This document shows positions 1 through 14,400 of a stretch of 64,000 nt of DNA, piece by piece (the first letter of the stretch is position 1; every line of letters begins with the position of its first letter). Under the pieces are notes generated by a model. That model was not told the DNA's origin, searched no databases, and worked only from the letters and a program-made list of their open reading frames with translations. The position numbers and the translations under genes are program-made. The DNA is from Amphiduros pacificus (taxonomy: Eukaryota > Annelida > Polychaeta > Phyllodocida > Hesionidae), in NCBI GenBank assembly GCA_949316495.1, contig OX439002.1:16796001-16860000 (forward strand), read 5' to 3'.

Positions 1-1514
1 CCCTCCTCTATTATACCCTTCAACTATTATATCCTCCTCTATTAGTCCCTCCTCTATTATACACACCTCTATTATACACACCTCTATTATACACACCTCT
101 ATTATACACACCTCTATTATACACACCTCTATTATACACACCTCTATTATACCCTCCTCTATTATACACACCTCTATTATACCCACCTCTATTATACACA
201 CCTCTATTAGTCCCTCCTCTATTATATCCTCCTCTATTAGTCCCTCCTCTATTATATCCTCCTCTATTAGTCCCTCCTCTATTATACCCCTCCTCTATTA
301 GTCCCTCCTCTATTATACCCTCCTCTATTAGTCCTTCCTCTATTAGTCCCTCCTCTATTATACCCTCCTCTATTAGTCCCTCGTCTATTAGTCCCTCCTC
401 TATTATACCCTCCTCTATTAGTCCCTCCTCTATTTTATCCTCCTCTATTAGTCCCTCCTCTATTATATCCTCCTCTATTAGTCCCTCCTCTATCATATCC
501 TCCTCTATTAGTCACTCCTCTATTAGTCCTTCCTCTATTAGTCACTCCTCTATTAGTCCTTCCTCTATTAGTCCCTCCTCTATTATACCCTCCTCTATTA
601 GTCCCTCCTCTATTAGTCCCTCCTCTATTATATCCTCCTCTATTATACCCTCCTCTATTAGTCACTCCTCTATTCGTCCCTCCTCTATTATATCCTCCTC
701 TATTAGTCCCTCCTCTATTAGTCCCTCCTCTATTAGTCCCTCCTCTATTATACCCCTCCTCTATTAGTCCCTCCTCTATTATATCCTCCTCTATTAGTCC
801 CTCCTCTATTAGTCCCTCCTCTATTATACCCCTCCTCTATTAGTCCCTCCTCTATTAGTCCCTCCTCTATTAGTCCCTCCTCTATTAGTCCCTCCTCTAT
901 TATATCCTCCTCTATTAGTCCCTCCTCTATTAGTCCTTCCTCTATTAGTCCCTCCTCTATTATACCCTCCTCTATTAGTCCCTCCTCTATTAGTCCTTCC
1001 TCTATTAATCCCTCCTCTATTATACCCTCCTCTATTAGTCCCTCCTCTATTAGTCCCTCCTCTATTAGTCCCTCCTCTATTAGTCCTTCCTCTATTAGTC
1101 CCTCCTCTATTATATCCTCCTCTATTAGTCCCTCCTTTATTATATCCTCCTCTATTAGTCCCTCCTCTATTATATCCTCCTCTATTAGTCTCTCCTCTAT
1201 TATATACACCTCTATAAGTCCCTCCTCTATTATATCCTCCTCTATTAGTCCCTCCTCTATTATATCCTCCTCTATTATATCCTCCTCTATTATACACACC
1301 TCTATTAGTCCTTCCTCTATCATATCCTCCTCTATTAGTCCCTCCTCTATTATATCCTCCTCTATTAGTCCCTCCTCTATTAGTCTCTCCTCTATTATAC
1401 ACACCTCTATTAGTCCCTCCTCTATTAGTCCCTCCTCTATTAGTCCCTCCTCTATTAGTCCCTCCTCTATTATACACACCTCTATTAGTCCCTCCTCTAT
1501 TATATCCTCCTCTA
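1..1514. repeat. 15-bp-unit minisatellite, truncated at window edge
   Basis: Tandem array of 15-bp units of the form CTCCTCTATTAGTCC with common variants (TATATCC, TATACCC, TACACAC in the variable half). The plus strand is almost pure pyrimidine apart from the TATTA core. Because the unit is 15 bp and stop-free on the minus strand, it creates long artificial ORFs reading Ile-Glu-Glu-Gly-Leu or Tyr-Asn-Arg-Gly-Gly repeats; these are not genes. The array starts outside the window and ends sharply near 1514, where ordinary AT-rich DNA begins. Confidence 0.97.
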
Positions 1515-4500
1515 TATCAATTTGCCATATCCTGTTTACTTTTTTTACAATAAACATAAAGAAAGGAAATCTAGTGTGCATTTTTGTATAGTATTGATAT
1601 TACATAATCTGTGTATATAGAATACTTGAATGGATCAGTGACAAATGCTACTGACATAACTGTGATGCTGGAGTGGGAAGTCATGTAAACTGAAGAGCAC
1701 TTGATATTAGAACATCTGGATAAAAATGCACTCACTCATTAATAGCTGTCTGAATCTTTTACTGTGCCATCTCAATCTCTTGGTATAAAGTATTTATCAT
1801 AGATTGCAATAAATCAGGCAATAAATCTTTTCGTACTCGACAAATCAAATGTCATCAATTTGTGCATACAAAAATCTACAAATTGTTTGATACATGTACA
1901 TGTACATTCATATACAAAATGCATATGGTTTCAGTAACAGCACAGTATTATTTCTGTTTCAAAGAAATCTTTCATGTTAAATATTAATATTCAATAATTA
2001 AATGTGATTTAGGATAACTTTAAACATGAAATTTATGTTTTATATTAGAGAACAAAAAACAGATTTTCCATGAATATTTGTAGGTGTTGTGTAGCATAAC
2101 TTATATCTTTATCATGTTTAGTCATCCATGGAGTATCAAAGGTCGTATTTCTAAAATATTCAAGAAGAATTTGACTATACTCAAACATGTGGAATATAAC
2201 TATGTAGCCACTGGTGTATGCAACCTAAATTAAAATCAGATAATGGTACAAATAGTTATCCATGATGCATTTTCTGGTTTTTGTATTTGATCCCATGATT
2301 ACAACCCGTATCCTACTACGGGTCATACCATTCATTATACAGGTGTATTTATTGTGTGTCTGAATATGCAGCTTTTGTGTTCAGGTTGGCTCCCTCCACT
2401 CCACAATAAGGGTGTTTGGTCAATGTGTGAATCAAATAGCCATAGTACATTATTCACAATATTATATCAAACATTATATCAAATGACATGGTTGGCTCCA
2501 ATACAAAACCAATTCAGTAAAATTGCCAAACCTTAAATTGGCAAGTGTGTTAGGATTGTGTATTCTACTTCAGAGCAACATTGGATACAAATTTCAAGCC
2601 ACATAAATAACTTGAGGCATATATTGAAGATTTAAAATGATATATTATTCCAGTGCAAGAAAGATGCATTATCCCTATTAGACTTTCTGGAATATTGATG
2701 CAATGGAACAATTCTTATTGAATCCAATCAGAGAATATACATTTTCATCAAGTTTAGTTTTAAATCCCGGAATATATTTGATGGCATTGAACAAGTGCTA
2801 GTTAGATTAAAATATCCTCTGCATATAAAAGTATAAAATGTCATTGATTCTTGAAATTAAGGCAGGTGTTATAGAATTGTGTCAAAGAATGAGTATATGA
2901 TAAAATACATAAGTATAATAGTCATATCAATTCCCTCTCATGGGACTAGCTTATTTATTTTCATGTCATGTGACTGAAACAATGAAACCAGAATTATCAA
3001 TCCATATAAAACCTCACTAATACCCTATATATTCTCCAAGCTTATAATATGGATAAGGGATATCCTTTACCTGGGTACTCAAACAAATTGTCTCTATTTT
3101 TAGCCTGGAGTCATTGTTATGGGGATTGTCCTTAATTGCCTTAATCAATACTGAGGTTCGCCTGACCGTGGAAACTGCACAGGAGAATCAGGGGAGATAA
3201 TTCAATTTAAGATACAATCTGTCACATCATGCAATGGCCATATTCTCTCTAATTGATGCAATCACCATATTCTTCTTAATTTATTGATCACAAAATGGCA
3301 GACTCTTTTTCAATATTAATTTGTAATTTCACATAGATTTCTTTGAATGTGAAAATAATTTATCATGAATAATCAATGAAAGACATATAAAACATAAAAT
3401 GAACTATTTCAATGAATATGTTATTGCAAATAAAGTGTAAATTTGATTGATTGTTCATATCATAAATAATACATAAGGTTGAGTCTTTAACACTGGTTTA
3501 TTTGATGGTATTTCATGTGAGACATTTGCAGTTTATGAGGGACTTTCTAGGGTGGGATCAAAGCTTTAGTATCTATTGCAAGATCAATAAATAGATAGTT
3601 ATTGAACTCTTGATCAATTAATCTGCTTATATAAATACTTTGGTTTGCATTTCGTATTAACCGTTCATGATTTTTATCCATTCCTCCCAAATCTAACAAA
3701 TAAAAATTTGGGCATATACTCTGTATAAAAAAATTATCATCCAAACATCTTAATGATTGAAATGAATGATTGATAAAATAAAAATAAAACTAAATAATTT
3801 TGATAGAAAATGTCCAATTTGCCATAATATCTGCAATTATAAAATTCCATAATCATTGATGTGTAATAAAATAAATTTGCAGGATTTATTAATTTGCCAG
3901 TTTTGCAGATAATACAGTTCAAGCTATACATAAATATTCTTCTGATTATAAATGCAGCCATGCTAAATGATGGATAAGCAGCCATGCTAACTTGCATCTA
4001 TCAAAAAACCTACTTTAAATCCTCTCTTTACCTAACATTTTAGATAAATAAAACAGTAGTTTTCAATAATAAAAAAAAATGGACAATATACTTAATAATT
4101 TGTGATAATGTTGTAAATGTTGTGAAAGTTGGCAGGAGAATGTGTGTTATAAGGATGTGGTAATGACTCCAGCTGGATGGCTATTATGGCAATCTATGCA
4201 CATTGTCCTATAGGACCAATAAACTAGATGTCTATGCTTGGCGATAGCCAGACTCTGACGCTGCTACTGTTGCCAGCTACCACCCATCCAAACAAATGCT
4301 CGGTGGCAGTTTTTATATTCCACCTTATAAAGATATGACAAGCATCAAAATGTCTGATAAGATTTAAACCTTACCTCAGGTGTCAAAATGATAAGCAGAC
4401 AGCAATTCCAAAATGAGCAGCGACAGGGCAAAGTAATCCAGGCTTGCACACAACAGTAATATGTTATACAGAGGCAATCAAGCCAAGCCGTAAGCCGCCG

Positions 4501-7500
4501 CAACCACTGGTAGCTAGCATGGGATCCACGCCAGATTGCAAAGCAGCAGTGTCACTAATTATGCCTGCACACCACTCTGCTAGCATATATTATGATGATG
4601 GCACACTCTGCCAGGGGCTGCATGCCATGAGAGGCAATATGCAGTCATATCACCTATTGCAATGCACCATTTTAGATCTATAGTTGTGATAAGTGTTCAT
4701 TCACCTGGAACTGTTTACCTTAGTTTATTTAGCATTTTCTATCAAATGAAATTATAAATAAATAGCACAATTTTGAATGTATAAATATGGTGCTAGTTTT
4801 TTTTTTAGCTATGATGGCCTATAAATCCTTTTAAAGAACCTTTAAGCTATTTGGATGATACAGACACAATGAAAAAACTAAATATCTGTCCTGAAATATA
4901 AAAGGAATTTTTTTAATTTGATGTTTACCTCTCTCACATAAGGTTGCACAAACAATTTATTATACATAACACTAAACATTATTTATCAGTAAGCAAACAC
5001 TTACAAAGTGAAATACTATCATAGGGAAATTAGGAACGCAGGACTCTGAGGTAACCAATAGGCCTTGGGATGAAAATCCATTTCATTTGCCACCAACACT
5101 TTTCTATCAATATATAAGCACTTTTTTTAACTATTTGGTATTTTTTAATAATTTTTTTTTATCCGTTTCATATACATGAGGAATGAATGAAAGTTTATGA
5201 GCTATCTTCTTATTTTAGCCTGTTGTAGCATTTATTGTTGGTGGTGAAGGTTCAGTTGTGCATAAGTGCCGACAGAAAGATAGCTCATCATGCCCCATAT
5301 ATTCTGACCTTGATTCATGGTGATATTTTCTGAGTTTGTTAACAGTGCTGATCATGATTGTTCTATATCAATGATAGCACATTATTGGAAAAAGCTTACA
5401 CAGAATGATCCCATGAGTCACCCTTCTATTTTATTGAGGTATTTCATACATTTTTCTCAAAAAAAGTTTTCAATTATTTTATCATACACACTGCCATAAA
5501 AGGAAAAAAGAACAGAGTAATATGAATGTATAATATATTTTCTCTTGCTATCAATAAATATACACTTAAATATCTCTGGCCTTTAAAGCACCCTTCAACA
5601 ACATCATAGTGATCAATATTCTCTAACCAAACATGAATCAGGATGATTCCAGAAATTGCCGAAATGATTTTGACATAAAGGGGCCCATGGCCGTAAGCGT
5701 GCTGCGTAGTAATCCATTTAGACAGCCGGGTGTAGGATGTAGACATGACATATGTGCATCTATCCTCACACCTCCATGCCATTCACACTCCATACAATGT
5801 TATGATGATTGAACCCTCCAGCTACCAGCACTCCATGAAATATGAAGGCCCAGGTGCAAGTCAAACTGTCAGTCATATTGTGAACCAAATGTTTTCTCTC
5901 CTCTTGCTATTTTTTAAATATTTTATTCAAAATCATAAATGTTTAATCAAATTTAATTTTAAAAAACACCTGGCTAGTCCAAAATAAAATGCTTTAAAAT
6001 AATCATATTTTACAACAAATTAAAATCGGACTGAATGAAGTGATTTGTTCCCTTAATCATAAATTATTTGTTTATATTATAAAAATAGTCAGTGACTGGT
6101 GCATCGATTGGGTGGCTTCCTGAAAGATATTCAATGTTTTTTTCATGAAGATGACAAATATAGAGAAATCTTTTCATAATTCTTGTATAGTGCAATGAAA
6201 AAGATACCTAAATTTGTCAATTTTAAATTTAAATCATCAATTTTAAGCAAAATTTAGATATTGAAAAATCAGTTTAAAAGTAAACAATGGGGAAAATAGT
6301 TATTTCTTACAAAAAAAACAATCTGTCTAAATGTTTGAATAATTACTTCAATCAGAATTTCACAACATGGATTCCACATTGTTTGACACAATATTATGAA
6401 TTTTTAAAACCTTGTATCTTATAGCACATAATTTGGTTTGGGTTTTCAATTCATGCTACAAGTACTACTGTTGTAAACAGATGAAGTGTGCATTCCACAA
6501 CTTCAAGCATCCTTGACCTGCTTAGGGTCAAACAACTTTTAAGATTATTAAGATATGAACTTTCTTTAACTGCTTTACAACAAAACAATATTGTCTGGAG
6601 ATCATTTGGTATTACAATTGCTCATTGTCTGATAGAACACCAGTGCCTCTGTTTTCATTGCCTCATGGCTGATGAAATCATATTTATGCAAATTTACCTG
6701 CAAGAGGTCAAAAAAGTCAATGCTTCAAAATCATCTTACATATTCTTCTTCTTATGAGGTTGCTAGAAATCATTTGTACATGGAGAATGTTTTATATCTA
6801 GTAAAAGTGATTTGAAGGATAAAAAATCTGTGTGTGGAAAGAACCAATTAATAAACTGTTGTGGAAGTATAACTTAAAATAATAGAAAATAGATCAATTG
6901 ATATCAAGAAATCATCTGAAACAAAAAGGGAAAAAAAAGATTATGCTCTTCAGTTTTGATTTGGCGTGTATTTTGTTTCCATATAAACATAACTGTTCAT
7001 TATTATGCACACTCCTTTGCCCCTGGGAAGAGAACATACATGGGTCACCCAGCAGCCCACAGGCATTGTTACCATGGAAACATATCAATCTGGCTATCTG
7101 CCATGAAAGGTGTCAACTCATGATAGTACTAGGAGTATATATAAATGCCATTAAAATAATCATTAATTATCCAAGGATTTATAAATTTTGTGAAATATCT
7201 GCCTTTCTAAATTTCTATGCATCCTTATATACACTACTATAACTGTCCACAGGCAAAGTTTGCCCTTTTTTTCAACAACTTTTGAATAACGCTTAACTTT
7301 TTTTTCACATAAAAGCAAACAGGTCCCTGTCAAAAACGACTGTATAATGTGATGTTGCGTGCTGAACATGTCAAAACATATTTCAAAGGTCTGTTTTTAT
7401 GCCATATTTTAAAATCGTTGTGTGTAAAATCTAATACATATTATTAATGTACTGGTTTATAAGCTGATGTTGTGCTGACAGTTTATCACTTAGTACTCAA

Positions 7501-10500
7501 GTAGAACACTGTATTTTATGACAACTTTTTGCTTCAGTATTTTAGTAACCTAAGTGTGATACTATGGTTTCAAGTTTCTCCAAGTTTGTATATTCATTTA
7601 CATAATCAGGAATACCTTTTGCAGTCTTTAAATTTTCACAAAATGTTTTCTTCAAACATGAAAACAAATATCAAAGACTGATACACTATAAATAAAAATA
7701 TGTTATCTAAAATTTGGAAAAACATATTTGCGTACTAGTATATATATATATGAAAAAAAAACTGATAATAAAAATGGAAAATCTAAAGTTTTCTTGTCTT
7801 CATTGATGGTTCTCATTTAGTTTTATGTGAGTTGCCTATCAAGATACAGACTTCAGGTACAGATCTTGTACATGCCGGCAGCATATATCACCAAGTCAAC
7901 AATCAGCCCTGTTGTATATCACTTACAACCATCAAGTCAAGTACTGCTAGTCAACACAGGCCTTGTAAATAAACACCCCAGATAAACTACTTGATAATAT
8001 TAGCTGTAACCTCAAACAATTCTGCCAAAATGTTGGCATCTGTGAAATGTTGATTAAAACCACAAGTCGACCAATTAGTTAGTACTGTCCAATTTGAGTG
8101 CATCAATATCAGAACATTAAAAACAGTTTAGATACTTATTGGAGAAAATATTCTTTAAATATATTTCTCTATCAAAAGATCTATGAGCAATTAATTGTGG
8201 TTTTGAGATAAAACATTTGAATCTATTTTAATAAATCTCTCATCTACTCTATTTCTTTCCCTAAATGATATGGAATTTGTATTGGGCCTTATTTTTCAGG
8301 ACTATGACTCAAACTTATATTTTTATAACTGTGACCTGATAAGGTCACACATCACAATAGCCATTGCCAATGCATTACTCCATTTGGTCAGTCTTAGTTG
8401 TTGCATATTTCATATTAGCTGTAATGAGGCTGTAAATGTTCAGTGAAAAGAGTAAGTTTCATCTTTTCATTAAATCTATTACTCAACATATTTATTGTCA
8501 AAGAATTGTCCTGTTTTAAAGAGCTCTAGATTGTGCCATTATCAAGCTTGTGCTCGCTAAGCAGATGTATGAATATACGATGTCTTTCAAAATTGCAAAC
8601 AATAAACAATTAATATCTTGACTTAACAAATTCAGGATATTAGATACATAATCAAAATAATAACAGAACAAAATGAATATGCATCATGTTTACACATCAG
8701 ACTCGTCATACTCTATCAGCATCTCAGGCTGACTGACCATTGCAACATTACCATCCTGGTTATCAATGACCGGAAGCTTCCATGATGATTGAGCCTGTTA
8801 CTATCTCATATCTACTCAGATCTATATAAGATAAAATAAGCACACAACTACTGCATGTTTACCCTTCATGTTCTATTATCATAGAAGGATATGCTGATCT
8901 CCTTTTACTATCACAGAGCTGACAAATGTCTAGGTGAGCAATGGTTTAACTAGATATGTGCAGAATGTTGATATATTCCTCTCTTATTAGCTAAACAGAA
9001 AATCTGATCTAACTATTTGTTCACAGTATAAGAGATTTTTGTTTCAAATGTATGACCTCCCACACATTATCTTCCAGCTATTTAAAAGAAAAAAACGTTT
9101 GAGACTCAAAAGTTCTCAGCCTTTGTATGCACTTGTTCCCTGAGAGAACTTGCATCCCAATAGAAGCCTTCTAGTCTAAGGGATATGATGTTCACCGTCT
9201 TTATGCTCTTTTAAAAAATGGTTTAGAGGTATTATGTCCCTCTGATGGTAAAGTTTCTTTACACTCGTCACTAAGCCTCAAGTTCAACACATTGGAGTAG
9301 GAATTTAAACTTTTGCCTCTGCTGTAAATGCCCTGAAGTGGTGGGAGACATGATGAATGACCTGACACCCAGGTAGAGCCTGTTTGATCTCAGCACCTGG
9401 CTTCATGCCAGTATCTCACATAGCTGGAAAAAAGGGGTACAGGATTATTACCCTCCTATCCCACCTTACGTCTGATAGCTAATCTGATGAAGAAAAATAG
9501 TTCATTTTCCATTATGTTTTTTATTTTTTCCAATCATATGTATATAAGGCACTATTCTGTACCAAGCTCCTCAACCATGTGCAATCCATGACCATCATTT
9601 TGATTATCTATCATAGTTACAATATCATAACTCAACATACTTAAAGCTGGATATGACAAAGATTGGGTATGAGGCCAAATATAAAAGGAAGGACACAGGC
9701 AAGCTTATGAATAATATCTTAAATAATATCTTAAAACAATAAAGATCTTTCCAAAAAAGGTACATATGTTCTGTCAAAACACAATATTTTTCTAATCTTA
9801 ATGCATCCTTTAACAGCAACAGTTATTCAAAGTTATGAAACATAAAAAAAAAAGAATCAACTCTTTAAATAGAAGGTTGAAAATAAATAAAATAAAAGGG
9901 TTGAAATTGGTAAAAAATCACAACTGAACAGAAGGTTGCAGATGGTTAAATTTAAGGCAGAGAGGTAAATGAATGTATTGAGGATGCAAGTCACAACCTA
10001 CTGCATTTTTTCTAACCACCCACATCCTATATTTGAATGCCTAAATCATCATTCCTTGAAAGATAAAATGGATGGATCAAAAATTATAATGGGGCAGCAA
10101 AGAAGAACAATTATTTTTCAAATGGATTTAATATTTCAATGTATTCTCTACAATATCAACAGGCTTCCTTATGACCTTATGAAGGAACCAATCTGTGGTT
10201 TAATAGAAATCTGTCAAAATCACTTGAGAATCACCTGTGAATGTCTCTGAGGTGTACAAAGTGCTTTGATCAAAATATTCAAACTTATTCATATAATAAA
10301 TGACACATGTTATAAAATCAATATTTTTTTTACAAAAATGATATATTTGTGGTACATAATACTCTTTATTTTGCATCGATAATCATATTTTTCTTCTTTT
10401 TTTTTTACCTGACTTCTTTGTGGTAGGTGGGCCTCAAAGATTCCTTTTTTCCCAACTATTATGGTAGCAGCACTGGCACCATATCAGTTTCTACTACTGA

Positions 10501-11422
10501 ACAGATGCCATTTTAAAATCTGTTTTCAACCATCTTTCAAATGTTAGACTAACATAATTAATATATCTATTTACTTGAGTATAATCGAGAAAACTAAAAT
10601 ATTCATCTAACACAGAGAATATTATCTCCAATTGTCTTATAATGAAAATGAATATTTGATTTAAGAGTTGTTGACTTATAGTCAGCTTACCCTGTTAGAC
10701 AAGATACTATGATAAGTGGGAATGGAAGGTGTTCCCAATATAACAAGCAAGGAGGGCGTATAAGGCATAAGTATGTGCAGTTAATCAGGGCTTACAACAT
10801 CACTGAGGCTGAAATCGTTATCCACGGGAGATCTCTTTAAATATACCTTTAATTCTATGCCCAATTTAACATTAAAAGCTTTTGCTGGTCAATTTAGCCT
10901 AACTTTTCTGTTACACTAGCACCGGCAGTGTGATTTTATTCAAAAGACTTGTCACCTCATGACAGGTATATTTTGATTCAAATCTTGCTCTTAACTTCTT
11001 CATCCTGATTCAATACTGTTCCTTCAACATTTACAATTACATACTTTTTAGCTAAAAGATCATTTAACTTTCTTCTATCATTGCATACATAATAAAGGCA
11101 TGATATGTATCATGTTAACAAATTAGCATCTTGACCATGATAAGGATCATTTACCATTGTAACAGGAGTAAGGTTGATAATCATATCCCATATGGCACAT
11201 CAGATCATGAGACCCCCAGCAGACGATGAGCAGCATATGTTCAAGGAATGCACCATTTACATGATTTATTATCATTAATGCCATGCACCCAATTGTACAT
11301 ATGACTAATTTTCATGATTAATGGTAGAGTCTATTTATATCTTGTTCTGTGAAATGTAGATGAGGCATTATTGAAGTCAGTATCTGATTTGTTCTTAAAA
11401 TCTAAACAAGTACTTGAGATTG
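1515..11422. other. Long AT-rich stretch with no recognisable gene
   Basis: I read both strands for exons, transposase or reverse transcriptase motifs and tRNAs and recognised none. The ORFs present are short (about 115 codons or fewer), lack family motifs and look like chance. Slightly GC-richer islands (about 4130-4680 and 7010-7130) stand out from the background and may be regulatory. The whole stretch could be intergenic or the intron of a gene whose exons lie outside the window. Confidence 0.6.
7068..7081. promoter_or_regulatory. RFX-type X-box match
   Basis: GTTACCATGGAAAC fits the 14-bp palindromic X-box (GTTNCCATGGNAAC) bound by RFX transcription factors. It sits in a small island richer in G+C than its surroundings. 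Only sequence likeness supports it; no neighbouring gene is known. Confidence 0.4.

Positions 11423-11451
<29 letters not shown>
11423..11451. repeat. Poly-T tract (29 T)
   Basis: An uninterrupted run of 29 thymines. No retroelement body or target duplication was recognised next to it, so it is listed only as a homopolymer. Confidence 0.95.
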
Positions 11452-11454
<3 letters not shown>

Positions 11455-14400
11455 CTCAAGTATTCCTTGTTGTCCTCAGAGAAATACTAAATGCAAATTA
11501 TCCATTGTTACAGAAAGGTAAAATCAATTTAAATTTATTCATGCCTTTCCAACAGAACATTATATACTAGGAAATATTCCTAATTGGCCTTATGATGTAT
11601 GGGAATATGATAAAATAACACAAAAATGTAATCATATCCCAGACTATTTGATTATGTTGCATTTATCAGCATGTTGCATAGATTCCCACATTCTTCTGGC
11701 ATTTTTTTATGCACAGTTACAAAATGTGAAAGATGATCACAACAAGCAGAGGGCACATTTCAAATCTTATGGGGCTATTAAGTTGTTTTCGGACATCTTT
11801 CTATCATCTGCTGTTGGATAGGCCACGTGCCTGAAGTGTCTGCAGATGGTCCCCTGCTGTCAAATCTGCAGATCAACCTTGCCTCCAGCTGAGAAATTTT
11901 TCCCTGCGAAATGTGTGCTGCCACATTCCCACAGAGCATAACTTGTCATGACTACCACCAGAAATTGAGCAAAACTTTTGAGGCAAAAACTCGAGGCACA
12001 CCTGTCAGATGCTAGCCGAGCCAGTGCCCTTCAATTGCCCACAATTAGATGTCAGAGACTGCATTTTGTGTCAGCCAAGTGCTAGAAGACATCAAATCAT
12101 TGCTAATAACAACCATTACAAGAAAGGTTTCTTTTGAAAAATGTCTAAACTTTGCTGTAAATAATGATTTATTGTTGAGCACTGCAATCCTGATCCATCT
12201 ACTTCATATGAACTAGCAATTAACTGAATAATATTTGAGTCCTGTGAAATTCAGGCTTGCAATCAGTGAGTGGCCCTACACTCGGATTCGGAACCATGAA
12301 ATTTATAAGTTAAAACTTCTAACATAATAATTTTCTAAATGAATGAGGAAACAGACATCCCTCATCATTTCTGCCCATACTAATATTTGATCACTTTCCT
12401 TATATTTTACTGGGAAAAGAATCATTCTGTAAATACTACCGGTAGTCTTACAAAGAGATTATTATAAATCTTTCTACAAATGATGATCTGTATTAGTGAT
12501 GGGTGTTAGATGAACTATGAATTAGTCAACCTTCATTTCATTAACATATATTTAACTACAGAATTATGAAATATGTTTGGAATAAAATCAAGTTAAAAAT
12601 GAAGGTATAGTCAAAGAATAGAGTGCATTGATGGGTCCTCTTTATGATGTGGTGGTAAAGACTAGTTTCGACTAAATCTGGATCTAAAACAACAGCATCT
12701 CAGTTTTTATATTTAAATGATTTATTGATATCTGCTTTATGTAAATTTTATAAACAATTATTATTTCTATGTTTTCTCCAAAAAGTTTGTAACCATAAAG
12801 CATACAGGTACTGAAATCGTTCCTTTAAATTCAGTGCCTATTTATGTTTTTGTGCCTTTGTAATCTTTCAACCTTCTTTCAAGTTCAGTACCTGAATTTC
12901 TGATAATATTCTGTACCTGCCTCATCACAGAACAAACGCAGTTATCCAAGAATCACTCCTAGATTGAGAAAAATAGCCTCTAGTATTCAATTTCTACTTT
13001 AAAAAAGTCCTGTTTTGTATGCTCATCAGGTAAAATAACAGAGCTTGTATACAAGATTCCAACAATACCCCAACGGGATGTTTGGTTACCAGTTTTTACG
13101 GGTATCTAGAGGACGCAAGAAAGGTGGCTAAGTACTCTCACAAAACTGCACCTCTGATCCTCAAAATAAACAGAGGTTACCATGGCAACAGAAGGGAAGT
13201 AAACACCACAGTTGCCCCCTTTGTGGGAGGAGCTCAGGTATTCAGTTGAAAAGGGTGGGCATGTATATCTATCTCATTTATAATCTTATAACTTATGCAC
13301 ACACATACTCACATCTCATGCATTTGGCTTGGTGTATTGAAATAGAATTGGCTTTTAATTCATCCTCAGATTGAGATTTTTCTGGTTAAAAAAAACCAAT
13401 TATTTGAAAAAGTAGCCAAAGAATCGAACAAAAATAATCAAATTATCATTTTGAATAAAAAATGACACATATGAGTATAAATTTGCTGTAAAGTTTTTAA
13501 ATCTTACCTGTCTTTAACTTGTCATTTGTGTTAAACTTTTGTTGCAAAAGACTATTTATAAATCTGTATAAAATATTATTTTTCCTTTCATACTTTCATT
13601 TTCCACAGGTTTCATTTTCCACAGTGGTCATCACATGAAATGTTTTTGTCAGTGAATTATCAATATATTTTTATCAATAATTGCTTAAATGAGCCTGTCT
13701 ATCATATAAAAGGACATTCAATCCACAAATATTTTAAAATATCTTTTTCAATATGTTTGTAAAGTGACAAACAATTTTCCTTCATTTGACAGTGCATCAT
13801 ATGTTTGTTTTCAGCAGGAGATGTAGTCTGCCAAGAAAGCACACGACTGCAAAACAAAGTATATAAATACCTTAAAAATGGAGAAGTACAGGAACAAAAT
13901 TGAGTTTGAAAGGTAAACTCCAAGTATCAGTATCAGTAAAAATCCAATAAAAATCGAAAAGTTTGTTTTCGAAAATTGATCACGCGTAGAGCAGCTATGA
14001 CTAGATCAATGTTTTGCTGGTGGAGACGGTGAATTTGGAGAATGTCGCTGTTGTCCCACATCTCCTACACATCTCTCTCCTGAATATGATATGTCGTCAG
14101 TATTGCTGGGACTTCAGATGTTGGCAGATCTGAGCCACGTGTCATCTGTACAAATCCAGGACAGTTTGGGGCGGAAAGGAAGAAAAGCGAGACCCATCTG
14201 ACTGGGAGGTGTAAATAAACACACATGGCCCAGGCTGGCTGCTGGTTTAGTGGTGCATACACACTATCAGCTGATATACAGGAGACTGACTCTACCTGCT
14301 GGGAAGAGGGATCCAGGGCTATCATACAGATACCATTATCCCAAGAAAGGATCAAGTAATCCAGTCAAATAAATAAAAGCATTGTTTTTCAACAATATCT

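Noticed and set aside
748-1581. 277-codon minus-strand ORF of Ile-Glu-Glu-Gly repeats
   Set aside because: It is a product of the 15-bp minisatellite; several frames are equally open and there is no domain or splice context.
14065-14355. 96-codon minus-strand ORF
   Set aside because: No recognised motif or splice partner; the composition fits a regulatory island better than an exon.
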